Below, piece by piece: positions 16,567 to 26,065 of a stretch of DNA of 64,000 nucleotides. The DNA comes from JACCTH01 sp050741915. GTDB lineage: Bacteria; Actinomycetota; Acidimicrobiia; Spongiisociales; ZC4RG35. Where the stretch lies: assembly GCA_050741915.1 (NCBI GenBank), contig JBOGEX010000110.1:65586-129585 (forward strand), written 5' to 3'. A model generated the notes under the pieces. It worked only from the letters and a program-made list of their open reading frames with translations. It did no database searches and was not told the DNA's origin. A program made the position numbers and the translations under genes. How positions within the stretch are numbered: position 1 is the stretch's first letter; each line of letters begins with the position of its first letter.

Positions 16567-17271
16567 GTGAAGGGACTGAAACTGCTCTATGCAGTGACCT
16601 TCGTCGTCGCAGTGGCGGGCGCAGTTCTCGCCCTGTCGACGCCTCCGGAAGCAGTGCAACGGACGTATGCCCGCATTCTTCACATCCATGTTCCCTCGGC
16701 TTGGTTGGCCTTTCTCGCCTTCGGCGCCACCGCGTTGGGATCGGTCATGTGGCGGCTCCGGCGGCGAATCCTCTGGGACCGCCTGGCCGCCTCGTCCGCG
16801 GAGATCGGGGTTCTCTTCACCGGAGTGGCCCTTCTTACCGGGGCGATCTGGGGAAGGCCGGTATGGGGAGTCTTCTTCGACTGGGGCGACGCCCGCATGG
16901 CATCGACGGCGGTGATGTTCTTGGTCTATCTCGGCTACCTCGCCCTCCGTCGCTTCTCGCCGAACCCGGAGGCGGCCGCCGATCGTGCCTCGATTCTCGG
17001 CATCGTCGCTGTAGTCCAGGTTCCTTTGGTGTATTTCTCCGTGAATCTCTTTCGAACGCTTCACCAAACCCAGAGCATTCGCCTCGACGGCGCCACGATG
17101 GACCCATCGATGGTCGCCGCTTTGCTCGTCAATTTGGCCGCTTTCACTCTCATCTACTTCTCGTTCTTGGCCGCTCGAATGACCATTGCCCGCGAGGAGG
17201 GCGAACTCGTCGCCACCCGACAGGTGGCAGGAGCAGCGGTGATCTCACCCCCCGGCTTCAACGATGCCTGA
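16567..17271 (+). CDS. ccmC: heme transport protein CcmC
   Basis: This 234-residue membrane protein has about six helices. It shows the HIHVPSAW histidine motif and a tryptophan-rich periplasmic loop (WGRPVWGVFFDWGDARM), the WWD domain that handles heme. A second conserved His follows in FRTLHQTQS. CcmC loads heme onto CcmE with CcmD. The GTG start lies 31 bases after ccmB. Confidence 0.92.
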   Translation: MKGLKLLYAVTFVVAVAGAVLALSTPPEAVQRTYARILHIHVPSAWLAFLAFGATALGSVMWRLRRRILWDRLAASSAEIGVLFTGVALLTGAIWGRPVWGVFFDWGDARMASTAVMFLVYLGYLALRRFSPNPEAAADRASILGIVAVVQVPLVYFSVNLFRTLHQTQSIRLDGATMDPSMVAALLVNLAAFTLIYFSFLAARMTIAREEGELVATRQVAGAAVISPPGFNDA

Positions 17272-17374
17272 GTCAGCGGTCGTCGGCCTGGCCTACGCCG
17301 TCACCTACGGTTTGGTCCTCTGGTATGCGGGCCGGCTCTACCGGCGGATGCGCCGGTTACGCGACCGGGGCTGA
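17264..17374 (+). CDS. ccmD: CcmD-like small membrane protein, 36 residues
   Basis: An ATG at 17264 overlaps the end of ccmC by 8 bases and opens a 36-codon frame ending at TGA 17372-17374. The product has one membrane segment (VVGLAYAVTYGLVLWYAG) followed by a strongly basic tail (RLYRRMRRLRDRG). This length, topology, basic C terminus and place between ccmC and ccmE are those of CcmD, which keeps CcmE bound to the CcmABC complex. Sequence identity to known CcmD cannot be judged, since the family is poorly conserved. Confidence 0.8.
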   Translation: MPESAVVGLAYAVTYGLVLWYAGRLYRRMRRLRDRG

Positions 17375-17376
17375 CG

Positions 17377-17757
17377 TTGCCCTATCGAAAGTTCCTCTGG
17401 CCCGCACTGGCGGCGGTGGTGGCAGTTGTGATCGCCCTGGTGGCGACGAGCCTGGGTGACAACCTCACCTATTACCTGACGCCGAGCGAAGCCGTGGCCG
17501 AGCCCACAGGAGATCGATTTCGGCTGGGGGGTTTGGTGGTCGAGGGATCTCTGACCGAGGATGGGGGCGTCAAAAGGTTTCAAGTGACTGACGGAGCCGA
17601 AACCATCAACGTCGAACTCAATGCTCCGGCGCCGCCTCTATTCGCCGAGGGAGTGGGAGTGGTCGTCGAGGGACAGTGGGCGGGTGACTCCTTTGCGGCC
17701 GACCTTGCCCTGGTTCGACACGACGAGAATTACGTCGTTCCCACGACGGTTCCCTGA
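17377..17757 (+). CDS. ccmE: cytochrome c-type biogenesis heme chaperone CcmE
   Basis: The 126-residue protein has an N-terminal membrane anchor (residues ~7-25) and the extracellular OB-fold domain of CcmE (FRLGGLVVEGSL, then VEGQWAGDSFAADLALVRHDENYV). His115 in RHDENY is the residue that binds heme covalently in this family, and Tyr119 is the axial partner. It carries heme from CcmC to CcmF. The TTG start is 3 bases after the ccmD stop. Confidence 0.93.
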   Translation: MPYRKFLWPALAAVVAVVIALVATSLGDNLTYYLTPSEAVAEPTGDRFRLGGLVVEGSLTEDGGVKRFQVTDGAETINVELNAPAPPLFAEGVGVVVEGQWAGDSFAADLALVRHDENYVVPTTVP

Positions 17758-19772
17758 TGTTCGCGCTCCTCGGTTTCCTCGGCGTGATCGTCGCGCTCTT
17801 GGGTTCAGTCAGCCTGGTCAAAGCGGGGATCGCCCAGTCGCGCACCGAGAACGCGCTCCCCACCAATGGGCTGCGACTTTCGATCGGGGCCATCGTCGGC
17901 GGGGCCGTCGTTGCCTTCGGGGCGCTCGAAGGGGCCCTTCTCGCCAACGACTTCACCCTCGAGTACGTCGCCAACCACCACGCCCGCGCCACCCCGTTCC
18001 CGTTCAATCTCGCCACCGGGTGGGCCGCCCTCGAGGGCTCGATTGTCCTCTGGGGCCTGGTGCTCTCTGTGTTCACCTATTTCGTCTGGCGACGATTCTT
18101 GGAGGCGCCCGATCGACTTGGCGCCGGGGCGCTAGCGGTCATGGGCCTCGTCGCGATCTTTTTCTTCGGTCTCCAGGTGACGGTCGCCAATCCATTCCAG
18201 GTTTGCACCGATCCGTTGTCGATCGGCTGCGCCGCCGCCAGTCCGTGGCCATGGGCCGCCGCCGCCGCTCCTGCCGATGGTCCCGGGCCCAACCCCCTGC
18301 TCCAGAACCACACTCTCATGGCCATCCACCCGCCCATGCTCTACCTCGGCTATGTGGGAATGACCGTTCCCTTTTCCTACGCCATCTCGGCTTTAGCACT
18401 CGGCCTACCAGGAGCGGAGTGGCTGCGCCAGAGCCGACGTTCGGCGTTGGTGGCGTGGACGTTTCTCACCCTCGGGATCACCCTGGGCGCATGGTGGGCA
18501 TACGAGGTCCTGTCGTGGGGCGGCTATTGGGCGTGGGATCCCGTCGAAAACGCCTCCTTCATGCCGTGGTTGGTGGCCACCGCTTTCCTCCACTCATCGC
18601 TTGTGCAGGCGCGCCGTGGAGCCCTTCAGTCGTGGAACTTCGTCTTGGTGATCGGCGCTTTCGCCCTGACCATTCTCGGCACCTTCCTGACCCGCTCGGG
18701 GACCATCGCCTCGGTCCATTCCTTCACGCAGTCGGCGATCGGCCCGGTATTGCTCGGGTTCCTCTTCCTCGTGTTGGTCGGCTCGTTCTCGCTCTTCGCC
18801 GCCCGTTCGCATTTGGTGTCCGACTCACCCCGCCTTGATCGTCTTCTCAGTCGCGAGGGCGGCTTCCTCGTCAACAACCTGCTGCTCACGATCTACGCCT
18901 TCGTGGTTGTCATTGGGACGCTCTACCCGATCCTGGTCGAGGCGGTGTCGGGGGCGCGGGTGTCGGTGGGCGAGCCCTTCTTCAACCGCATGGCGGTTCC
19001 GCTGACTTTTGGCCTCCTTATCGCCATGGGAGTCGGCCCGATGCTCCCGTGGCGGCGGGCCGAACCTCTGAACGTGTCGGATCGGCTCCGAGTCCCGATT
19101 GCCGTCGCCTTGGTCGGGGGCTTTGTCACCGTCCTCACCACCAGCCGGCTCGGCTACGTAATCATCGCCGTCGTCATCGGCACCTTCGTCGTGGCGGCCA
19201 ACGTCAGCCTGCTCCTCGAGCGTTCCGCTCGTAGTGCCGCCATCCGCGGCGAGCGGATTCAGCAAGCGATAGGACGCCAGCTCCGAAGCGAGCCCTCGTT
19301 CTGGGCTGGGCAACTCTCCCACTCCGGGGTGGCGCTGATCGCGATCGGCATGGCGCTGGCAGCCAACCTGGGCTTGCAGGCCGAAGCCACCATGTCGCCC
19401 GGCGACTCGGTCGACTTTGCTGGTTACCAACTCACCTATCGGTCGCCCTTCCTGTATACCGAGACCAACCGCCGCGTCCAGGGGGCGGTGATCGAGGTGA
19501 GCCGGGATGGCCAACCGGTGACGGAGCTTTCGCCCCGGGCCAATTATTTCGGTACCGACACCTCCGGCATCACGACCCCCGATGTCCACAGCACTTTCGG
19601 CGGTGACCTGTATCTGACGTTGCTCAACCTCGATCCCGCCGGCATCCTCCTTCGGCTCAATACCTCGCCGGGTATCTGGTTGCTGTGGACAGGGGGTCTG
19701 GTGACGGCGGCGGGAGGGGCGATTTCACTGGTCGCCAGGAGCCGTTCCCGGGAATCGGTCACCGTTGCCTAG
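17757..19772 (+). CDS. ccmF: cytochrome c heme lyase subunit CcmF
   Basis: The 671-residue protein has more than a dozen membrane segments. Its WWD domain contains WGGYWAWDPVENASF, and conserved histidines lie in NHTLMAIHPPMLYLG and in the segment following it. CcmF joins heme from holo-CcmE to the CXXCH motifs of apocytochrome c together with CcmH/I. The ATG overlaps the ccmE stop by one base (TGATG). The length is typical. Confidence 0.96.
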   Translation: MFALLGFLGVIVALLGSVSLVKAGIAQSRTENALPTNGLRLSIGAIVGGAVVAFGALEGALLANDFTLEYVANHHARATPFPFNLATGWAALEGSIVLWGLVLSVFTYFVWRRFLEAPDRLGAGALAVMGLVAIFFFGLQVTVANPFQVCTDPLSIGCAAASPWPWAAAAAPADGPGPNPLLQNHTLMAIHPPMLYLGYVGMTVPFSYAISALALGLPGAEWLRQSRRSALVAWTFLTLGITLGAWWAYEVLSWGGYWAWDPVENASFMPWLVATAFLHSSLVQARRGALQSWNFVLVIGAFALTILGTFLTRSGTIASVHSFTQSAIGPVLLGFLFLVLVGSFSLFAARSHLVSDSPRLDRLLSREGGFLVNNLLLTIYAFVVVIGTLYPILVEAVSGARVSVGEPFFNRMAVPLTFGLLIAMGVGPMLPWRRAEPLNVSDRLRVPIAVALVGGFVTVLTTSRLGYVIIAVVIGTFVVAANVSLLLERSARSAAIRGERIQQAIGRQLRSEPSFWAGQLSHSGVALIAIGMALAANLGLQAEATMSPGDSVDFAGYQLTYRSPFLYTETNRRVQGAVIEVSRDGQPVTELSPRANYFGTDTSGITTPDVHSTFGGDLYLTLLNLDPAGILLRLNTSPGIWLLWTGGLVTAAGGAISLVARSRSRESVTVA

Positions 19773-20787
19773 GTTCTCGGCTCGATTTGCATCCTGGCTG
19801 GGACTGGTGGTGCTGGCCTCGGCCCTGATCGCCACGGTGCTGGTGGTAAAGATGCCGGCTGACGACCGTGCCCAGGCAATCGGAGCGCGGATTCGCTGTC
19901 CGGTATGCCAGGGAGACTCCATCGCCGACTCCCCCTCGGAGTCCGCCCGCAACATGATGGGGCTGGTTCGGACCCGGATCGAGGAGGGCAGGACCAATGA
20001 CGAGATCATCGCCGAACTGCTGTCGTCGTATACCGGAGCGCTCCTCCTCGACCCTCCGGCCCAAGGGGCGACTCTCTGGCTGTGGTTGGCACCGGGGGCG
20101 GCACTCCTGGCCGGCTCGATCATGATCTGGAGCCGGTTCGCCGTCCAGCCAAGCGGGGCGGTTTCGGCTCCGAGCACTCGAAGTGCTTCTCGTGCGTCGG
20201 GACCTAGCCGTTGGGTCCTGGGGGCCGGGGTCCTCGTAGTGGCAGGCGCGATTGCCGTGGCGACCGTGGGCCAGTTCCGGCAAGCCCGTCCGGACGATCA
20301 GAACCTGACCGGCGTGGCCGGAGAGGGGTTCGATCCCGACTCGGTCTCCAACGAGACGATGGAGGCGGTAATCGCCGCCAACCTCGACAATCCCTCGATC
20401 AACGGCATGCGTCTCGCCCTCGCCCATCGTTATTTCGAGGAGGGCGATTATGAAAAGGCCTTCGGTCACTACCAAGCGTTGCTCGACTCCGAACCCGCCG
20501 CCGCCGAAGCCGCAGCCGCTTACACCCGTCTCGGGTGGATGGTCTACGACGGCAACGGCGAAACCGACCTGGGGTTGGAGTTGATCGACCGCGGTCTGGC
20601 GCTCGTCCCGGGCGACGCCTTCGCTCTTTATCTCAAGGGCCGGGTTACCTGGTGTGGGAAGGCCGACCCCGCCGCCGCGGTAGCGATTTTCGATCGCGTC
20701 CTCACCACCCCCGGTCTCGATCCCGACGTCCGCTCCCAAGTCACTTCCGACCTCGAAAGCGCCGAGGCCGGAGCGCCCTGCCCGTGA
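19765..20787 (+). CDS. ccmH: CcmH/CcmI fusion: cytochrome c maturation thiol-reductase and TPR protein
   Basis: The 340-residue protein joins two Ccm functions. Residues ~1-125 are CcmH-like: signal anchor, then the IRCPVCQGDSIADSPS redox motif (two Cys), a three-helix bundle and a second membrane helix. After another membrane helix (~155-173), residues ~200-335 are TPR-like (LAHRYFEEGDYEKAFGHYQALL), as in CcmI. It reduces and presents apocytochrome to CcmF outside the membrane. The TTG start overlaps ccmF by 8 bases. Confidence 0.88.
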   Translation: MPRFSARFASWLGLVVLASALIATVLVVKMPADDRAQAIGARIRCPVCQGDSIADSPSESARNMMGLVRTRIEEGRTNDEIIAELLSSYTGALLLDPPAQGATLWLWLAPGAALLAGSIMIWSRFAVQPSGAVSAPSTRSASRASGPSRWVLGAGVLVVAGAIAVATVGQFRQARPDDQNLTGVAGEGFDPDSVSNETMEAVIAANLDNPSINGMRLALAHRYFEEGDYEKAFGHYQALLDSEPAAAEAAAAYTRLGWMVYDGNGETDLGLELIDRGLALVPGDAFALYLKGRVTWCGKADPAAAVAIFDRVLTTPGLDPDVRSQVTSDLESAEAGAPCP

Positions 20788-20796
20788 CTTTTGCGA

Positions 20797-20807
20797 ACCC
20801 TGGGTTA
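20797..20807. repeat. AACCCTGGGTT palindromic motif (lone copy 4)
   Basis: This 11-bp palindrome lies in the 67-base gap between the ccmH and ccmG genes without the neighbouring stem seen at 3884 and 29306. The full set is discussed in the findings. Confidence 0.4.
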
Positions 20808-20854
20808 TTGACCGGCGAAACCGACGTCTCCGGCCCACAGAACGACCGAAGGTC

Positions 20855-21436
20855 GTGAGGGCGGTCCGCTGGGCCGCGCTTGGCCTCGTGGCGGCGTCCG
20901 TGATCCTGGCCGTTATCTTCTCGACCCGCTTCGGCCGCGACCCCGGTCTGGTGCCTTCTCCCCTACTCGGCCAACCTGCTCCGACGCCAACTCTTCCGCT
21001 TCTCGACGGTACGGGAGACTTCGATCTCTCATCACTACGCGGAGAAGTGGTGGTGGTGAATTTCTTTGCCTCCTGGTGTCTTCCCTGTCGCGAAGAACAG
21101 GACGACCTCAGCGCCGCCGCCGAGGCCTTTGCAGATCGAGGCGTAACCGTGGTTGAAATCGTTTATCAAGACACGGCCGCGGCCGCCGCTGCGTTCCTCC
21201 AGGAGGCCGGCATCTCAGACGAAGCCGTGTACCTGCTCGATCCCGACGGCCGCGCCGCCATCGCCTACGGCGTCTTTGGAATCCCCGAAACCTTCTTCAT
21301 CGACACCAACGGCACCGTCGTGGGGAAGGCGATCGGCGCCACCGATGCGTTGGTGCTCGGTTCGACGATCGATGCGGTACTGCGGGGCGAGCGGCCCGGC
21401 CAGCAGATTCTGGGCGAAACTTTCGACGGTCCGTAG
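20855..21436 (+). CDS. thioredoxin-like protein of cytochrome c maturation (CcmG/ResA-like)
   Basis: The 193-residue protein has an N-terminal membrane anchor and a thioredoxin fold with the active site FFASWCLPCREEQ and the cis-Pro region FGIPETFFIDTNG. It likely supplies electrons outside the membrane to keep the CXXCH cysteines reduced for heme attachment. The GTG start lies 68 bases after ccmH, at the end of the ccm operon. No CcdA-type electron donor gene is present in the window. Confidence 0.88.
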   Translation: MRAVRWAALGLVAASVILAVIFSTRFGRDPGLVPSPLLGQPAPTPTLPLLDGTGDFDLSSLRGEVVVVNFFASWCLPCREEQDDLSAAAEAFADRGVTVVEIVYQDTAAAAAAFLQEAGISDEAVYLLDPDGRAAIAYGVFGIPETFFIDTNGTVVGKAIGATDALVLGSTIDAVLRGERPGQQILGETFDGP

Positions 21437-21513
21437 ACACCAACCTGTGATGAAATTGCCCGGGGCCCGGGGCCTGCCCCCGGCGTCGACCTCCACAACG
21501 CAGGGTCGAGCAG

Positions 21514-24500
21514 TTATTTGCCGACAGGAACAAGCAAACGCGCTTGCGAAGCGGACACGCGGTTCTCCTTTCGCTCATATGAGCTGATCGCCGTATCGAT
21601 CGCATCCCGCGCCTCTTCCCTGTATCCCAACGCCATGAACGCCTGGCCGAGATCGAGGAACATGTCGGCGCGAAGGTTGAGCATGGTGTGGGGGACCAGC
21701 GCGGCCGCGGCCTGGGCGAGTGGAATGGCCTCCTTCGCGTGGCCGCGCGCAGCCAAGCCCAGGGCTCGGGTCGAGCGCCAAAGCGCCTGAGAAGTGACAC
21801 TCTCCGACGGAGCCTGGCTCCTGCTCAGGTCGGCCATCTCTGCAGCCTCGTTGAAGGCCTCCCTCTGGGAAAGGACCCGAGACAGCAAAGCGGCAACCTC
21901 GGAGGCCTCCTCCCGGAGATCCATGCTGAGACCCAACTGCAGGGCCTGCCTCAGCTGATGCTCGGCGGCGCCGAGATCACCCGCCTGGGTCTCCACCTCA
22001 GCATGCCTCTTCCTCACGAGCACCAAGGGGCGCCGCGCCCTAGCCCGCTCCATCAATATCACTTCGGCCCGAGCGATTAAGTCACGAGCCCTGTCGAACT
22101 CACCGACCATTGCCAGGAGTCGAGCCAGGATTGGCAGGACAGCCGCATTCTCCCTCCCGCGCCAAATAGCCAGCCGGTCGCATTCGCGGATGCTCTCGGA
22201 GACAGGTCTTGGACCTACTTCCAAGGCGGTGGCCATCATCCTCCTGGCGCCAAGCTGTGCCCTGGCGTTGTCAGATCGATCAGCGTGAGTCAGGCCGCGA
22301 CGGGCGGCGGCTTCCAGCTCCTCCATCCGTCCGGCACGCAGGTGAATCTCTGCCAAAACGAAGAGTGCTTGCCCTAAGCCGGCTTCCTCGCCAGCAGCCT
22401 TGTAATGCGCATGGGCGGAAACAGCTTGGTCCCTGATCTCCACCAGGGTCATAGGATCCGGCCCGGTGGCGAGGCGGACCCGTACCTGTTCTAGCTGGAG
22501 ACGCTGCCTGGTATCTGCGTCATAGGGGGTTCTCTTGAGTAGGTCTGAGAGCACCTCGTCGGCGTCACCGTGCCTGCCCATGGTCTCGTGGGCCTCGGCG
22601 AGCCGATAGCCCAGCTCCCATCCCGCCTCGTGTCCGACGGGCAGAAGCCTCTTGGCTCGGGAAAGCAGGCTCTCGGCGGCCGCGGCGTCGAAACGGTCGA
22701 AAGCTCGTATCCCGGCTTCAGCCAGCTTCTCGCCGGCCCGGACCGCCAGCTCTCGGCCGCGAGCGTCGAGGTCGCCCAACTCTCGCAGGTAGTCGAAGGC
22801 ATGCTCGAGGTGATAGCCGATCGTTTCATCGAACTCGTTACTGTCGCCTGCCTCAGCCTCCAACCACTCCGCGGCTCGCTCGTGCAGCTCGGATCGCGTT
22901 CGCTTTGTCATGCTGCGGTAAGCGGCTTCCTGGATGAGGACGTGTCGAAAGCCGAGCTCATTTGACGGCAGTGAATCTCCGGAACGAATCATCAAATCCT
23001 TCCCTACCAGCGTCCTGAGGTGTCTTAGGGCATGCGGGCGCGCCGGCTCGGGCAACAGCGAAATGAGGGCGGCGATGGGAAAGCGGTGCCCCAAGACCGA
23101 GGCGAACCGGATCAGGTCGCGCTCAGCAGGGCCTAGCCGGTCAATCCGGGCGGCCAGGAGCGCCTGGACCGTGGCTGGAGTCGAAAAATCACCTTCCTCC
23201 CCTATCGCTGCCAGCAGCTGCTCGACGAAAAGGGGGTTCCCCTGGGCGACATCGAGAACACGCATCACCACTTCGGTGGGAACCAGCCTGCCGGTGAGGC
23301 GGTTCGCCGCCAGCGTCCTGCTCTCTGCCGGTCCCAACGGTCCCAACATCAAGGAGCCGGCCCGAACGCCTTTGACCCAGTCCGGATGCTCTTCACAGAA
23401 CTCGGGCCGGGCGAGACAGAGGATAAACAGGGGCGAGTGGGCGTTTTTGGTGATGTAGTCGACGAGATCGAGAAAGGTGGGCTGAGCCCAGTGGAGGTCC
23501 TCCAGGATCAAGACCACTGGGCGGTCGCTCGCCAGCGCTTCGAAGAAGCGCCTCGCCATAGGAAAAATGGCTCCATGAGACGGAATCGACTCGCCTGAGC
23601 CGATGGCACTGAGCACTTCCTTGGCAATGGGCAAAGCGTCCTCCACACCTCGCAAAAGAGTCTGGAGGGAGCCAGTCCCGATTCGCCCTGCGGCGGCGAG
23701 AACAATCTCCCGGAGTGGCCAGAACGTGATCCCTTCTCCATACGAGGGACAGTGTCCGGTGAGCGCCCAGGCCTCCGAACCACTAACCGCAGCCAGCTCG
23801 AGAGCGAGGCGAGACTTGCCGATGCCGGGCTCGCCCAAGGTGGTGAGTCGATAAGGCAGGCCCTCGCGTACCACTTTGCCAAAGGCTGCAACGAGCTCAC
23901 CGAGTTCCCTTTCTCGACCGACCATTGGTGCCTCAATCTTCAAGGGATGTGCTGGAACACCGGGCAAGAGGTCGAGCACCCTCCAAACCGCTTGGTGCGG
24001 ACCATCGTCCGTGTCGATTTCAAGGGGTTCGAAGAGAACTGCGTTTCCGATGAGCAGTCGTGTCCCCTTTCCCACCAGGATCTCCCCCTCCCCCGCCCTA
24101 TGGTGGAGTTGAGTCGCTCCTCGAACCGGGCTTCCCGCCAGAACCCCGGCCGTCGCCCCCACCACCACCTCCCCGGTGTCGATACCGGCGCGAGCAATCA
24201 AGCGGAACCTCCCGGTATGCGCCTGCTCCTTGTCGAAAGCAGCCACGAGATGACGGAGGTCTATTGCCGCCCGCAACGCCCGCAACGCGTCGTCCTCCCG
24301 CCCGAGCGGTACGCCGAAAGTCCCCACCAGAGCGTCCCCAACCACCCTTTCAACGCTCCCTCCGTGACCGGTGACGACTGCGATAGCCCGAGGAAAGAAT
24401 CTCTCAAGGAGCCGGCGCGAGATCTCCGAATCGGTCGGCTCATTTCCATCGGCCGAAACACTGACTTCAACGAACAACACGGTGACCGTTCTTCGCTCCT

Positions 24501-25305
24501 CGGTTATCCAGTGACCTCCGGCGGCCGAAGGTTCCGATGGTTGCCGCGGCCCGAGCTCCAGTGAGGGGTCTTGACGAAGGATCGATACCTCGAGCTCATG
24601 GAGAGATGGGCTCGGGTCAAGTCCGAGCTCATCAACCAAGGTACGGCGAAGGTCGGCATACACCTGCAGCGCCTCAGCCTGTCGACCGGATCGATACATC
24701 GCCAGCATGAGGAGGCCATGCGAGCTCTCTCGCAGGGGATGCTCCACTACTAGGCGCTCCAACTCTCCGATCACATCTCGGTGCCGCCCCAAAGCAAGAT
24801 CCGCCTCGACCCGCTTCTCGAGGGCGGTTTGTCGCAGCTCCTCCAGTTCTGCGATCTCGGTTTGAGCGAAAGGCTCGTACCGAAAGTCGGCCAGGGCAGG
24901 GCCCCGCCACAAGGCCAGAGCGATACGAAGCAGCCTCGCCGCCTCTTCTGGAGGCGATTCTGCAGCATCGGCGACGAGGTGCCGGAATTGATCGGCGTCG
25001 ATCCTGTCCGGATTTACGGCTAGGAGGTAACCAGGCGGGCGAGTGAGGAGGATGGATGGAGGCTCACCCCTGGCCCGATGCGGCTCGAGACGTCTCCGGA
25101 GCTGGGAGACGAGTCCCTGCAGCGCGGTATTGACCGTGGAGGGCGGGGTCTCGCCCCAGAGCGCGTCGATGAGCTGATCGGTGGATACAACCTCGTCCGC
25201 CTTGAGTGCCAGCAGACCAAGAAGGGATCGGGCGCGGCCCGCGGGCAGCGGCACCGGTTCACCGTGGTCGACGACCTCGGTCGGCCCGAGGATGCGGAAT
25301 TCCAC
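21514..25305 (-). CDS. BTAD-type regulator fused to cyclase-like, ATPase and TPR domains
   Basis: This 1263-residue regulator has four parts. Residues 1-95 are a winged helix (FRILGPTEVVDHG, then RARSLLGLLALKADEVVS) and ~100-245 a bacterial transcriptional activation domain, as in SARP proteins. Residues ~275-440 form a class III cyclase-like domain. A P-loop ATPase (VGRERELGELVAAF, GEPGIGKSRLALELA, LILEDLHWAQPT) and then TPR-type helices follow. The cyclase part looks degenerate: the first metal Asp is Glu (VLFVEVSV), and the usual DAVNxAARL segment is replaced by GATQLHHRAGEG. It probably binds DNA and integrates a nucleotide or small-molecule signal; targets are unknown. The GTG start follows a good ribosome site (GAAGGAGGG) and is divergent from the 25537 gene, a likely target. 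Confidence 0.88.
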   Translation of the reverse strand: MEFRILGPTEVVDHGEPVPLPAGRARSLLGLLALKADEVVSTDQLIDALWGETPPSTVNTALQGLVSQLRRRLEPHRARGEPPSILLTRPPGYLLAVNPDRIDADQFRHLVADAAESPPEEAARLLRIALALWRGPALADFRYEPFAQTEIAELEELRQTALEKRVEADLALGRHRDVIGELERLVVEHPLRESSHGLLMLAMYRSGRQAEALQVYADLRRTLVDELGLDPSPSLHELEVSILRQDPSLELGPRQPSEPSAAGGHWITEERRTVTVLFVEVSVSADGNEPTDSEISRRLLERFFPRAIAVVTGHGGSVERVVGDALVGTFGVPLGREDDALRALRAAIDLRHLVAAFDKEQAHTGRFRLIARAGIDTGEVVVGATAGVLAGSPVRGATQLHHRAGEGEILVGKGTRLLIGNAVLFEPLEIDTDDGPHQAVWRVLDLLPGVPAHPLKIEAPMVGRERELGELVAAFGKVVREGLPYRLTTLGEPGIGKSRLALELAAVSGSEAWALTGHCPSYGEGITFWPLREIVLAAAGRIGTGSLQTLLRGVEDALPIAKEVLSAIGSGESIPSHGAIFPMARRFFEALASDRPVVLILEDLHWAQPTFLDLVDYITKNAHSPLFILCLARPEFCEEHPDWVKGVRAGSLMLGPLGPAESRTLAANRLTGRLVPTEVVMRVLDVAQGNPLFVEQLLAAIGEEGDFSTPATVQALLAARIDRLGPAERDLIRFASVLGHRFPIAALISLLPEPARPHALRHLRTLVGKDLMIRSGDSLPSNELGFRHVLIQEAAYRSMTKRTRSELHERAAEWLEAEAGDSNEFDETIGYHLEHAFDYLRELGDLDARGRELAVRAGEKLAEAGIRAFDRFDAAAAESLLSRAKRLLPVGHEAGWELGYRLAEAHETMGRHGDADEVLSDLLKRTPYDADTRQRLQLEQVRVRLATGPDPMTLVEIRDQAVSAHAHYKAAGEEAGLGQALFVLAEIHLRAGRMEELEAAARRGLTHADRSDNARAQLGARRMMATALEVGPRPVSESIRECDRLAIWRGRENAAVLPILARLLAMVGEFDRARDLIARAEVILMERARARRPLVLVRKRHAEVETQAGDLGAAEHQLRQALQLGLSMDLREEASEVAALLSRVLSQREAFNEAAEMADLSRSQAPSESVTSQALWRSTRALGLAARGHAKEAIPLAQAAAALVPHTMLNLRADMFLDLGQAFMALGYREEARDAIDTAISSYERKENRVSASQARLLVPVGK

Positions 25306-25536
25306 CTGGGCCCTCCTTCACATGAACCGTACCAGAGCTCCCGGGACGATCCTTGAAGACGGGGCACCCATCATTAGCGCTTCGTTAGCGCCGTGTCCCA
25401 GACTCCTGGAAAAGGAAGGAGAACCCGACAGAGAAAGCCGAGGACGCAGTCAAGCCATTGCTAGGCACCCCTTGCACCGAACCCCAATCGGGCGAGGCAC
25501 TTCTTACTACCAAGCCATTGACAAAGGAGGATCATC

Positions 25537-25935
25537 ATGAATCAGCCGTTCATCTGGATCGGCGTTCACAAGATAAAGGAAGGACAGACGCAGCAGCTCA
25601 AGAAACTGCTTGAGCACTTCCCCACGTTCATCGAGGAGAACGAGCCGAGGCTTCTCGGCTTCAACTTCTACCTCAACGAGGAGGGGACCAAGGTGGCGGT
25701 GGTCCAAATCCATCCGGACGCCGAATCCTTCGAGTTCCACATGAAGGTCGCCGGCGAGCACATCTCTCAGTCCTACCAGTATTTGGAGGAAACGGTGAGC
25801 ACGCAGATCTACGGCGCTCCTTCAGAAAAGGTCCTCGAGATGGTGGAACAGTTCAGACAGGACGCCGGGCAGAAAGAGACGCTGAGTGTCCTATCTCAAC
25901 ACGTCTCGGGATTTACTCGCCTGGGCGACAGGTGA
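25537..25935 (+). CDS. small protein with a dimeric alpha/beta-barrel-like fold (antibiotic-monooxygenase-like)
   Basis: The 132-residue protein follows an ideal ribosome site (AAAGGAGG, 6 bases before ATG). Residues 1-95 read as a ferredoxin-like ABM domain (WIGVHKIKEGQTQQLKKLLE, then LLGFNFYLNEEGTKVAVVQIH and a His-rich segment). No catalytic residues can be assigned. The 231-base gap from the divergent BTAD regulator contains a direct repeat CAAGCCATTG (25452 and 25510) and TTAGCG repeats near 25375. A regulator-target relation is inferred from the arrangement only. Confidence 0.65.
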   Translation: MNQPFIWIGVHKIKEGQTQQLKKLLEHFPTFIEENEPRLLGFNFYLNEEGTKVAVVQIHPDAESFEFHMKVAGEHISQSYQYLEETVSTQIYGAPSEKVLEMVEQFRQDAGQKETLSVLSQHVSGFTRLGDR

Positions 25936-26065
25936 GGGTCAGCTCAAGTCCTCGACACAACGCCTCGAGCAAATCACCCGCAGCCGTCCGTTACCAACCT
26001 CGGCGTGATTGGGCTCCCCTAGGTCACTGGCCAATGGATACTGACGGCTGACGAAAGGAGCCGAG

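Noticed and set aside
13490..20807. AACCC(A/T)GGGTT as LexA boxes (GAAC...GTTC-like)
   Set aside because: The half-site spacing is too short by at least one base and not all copies begin with GAAC; neighbours are not SOS genes.
19759..20838. 359-codon minus-strand frame opposite ccmH
   Set aside because: An antisense shadow typical of GC-rich genes; the sense strand has clear CcmH and TPR motifs.
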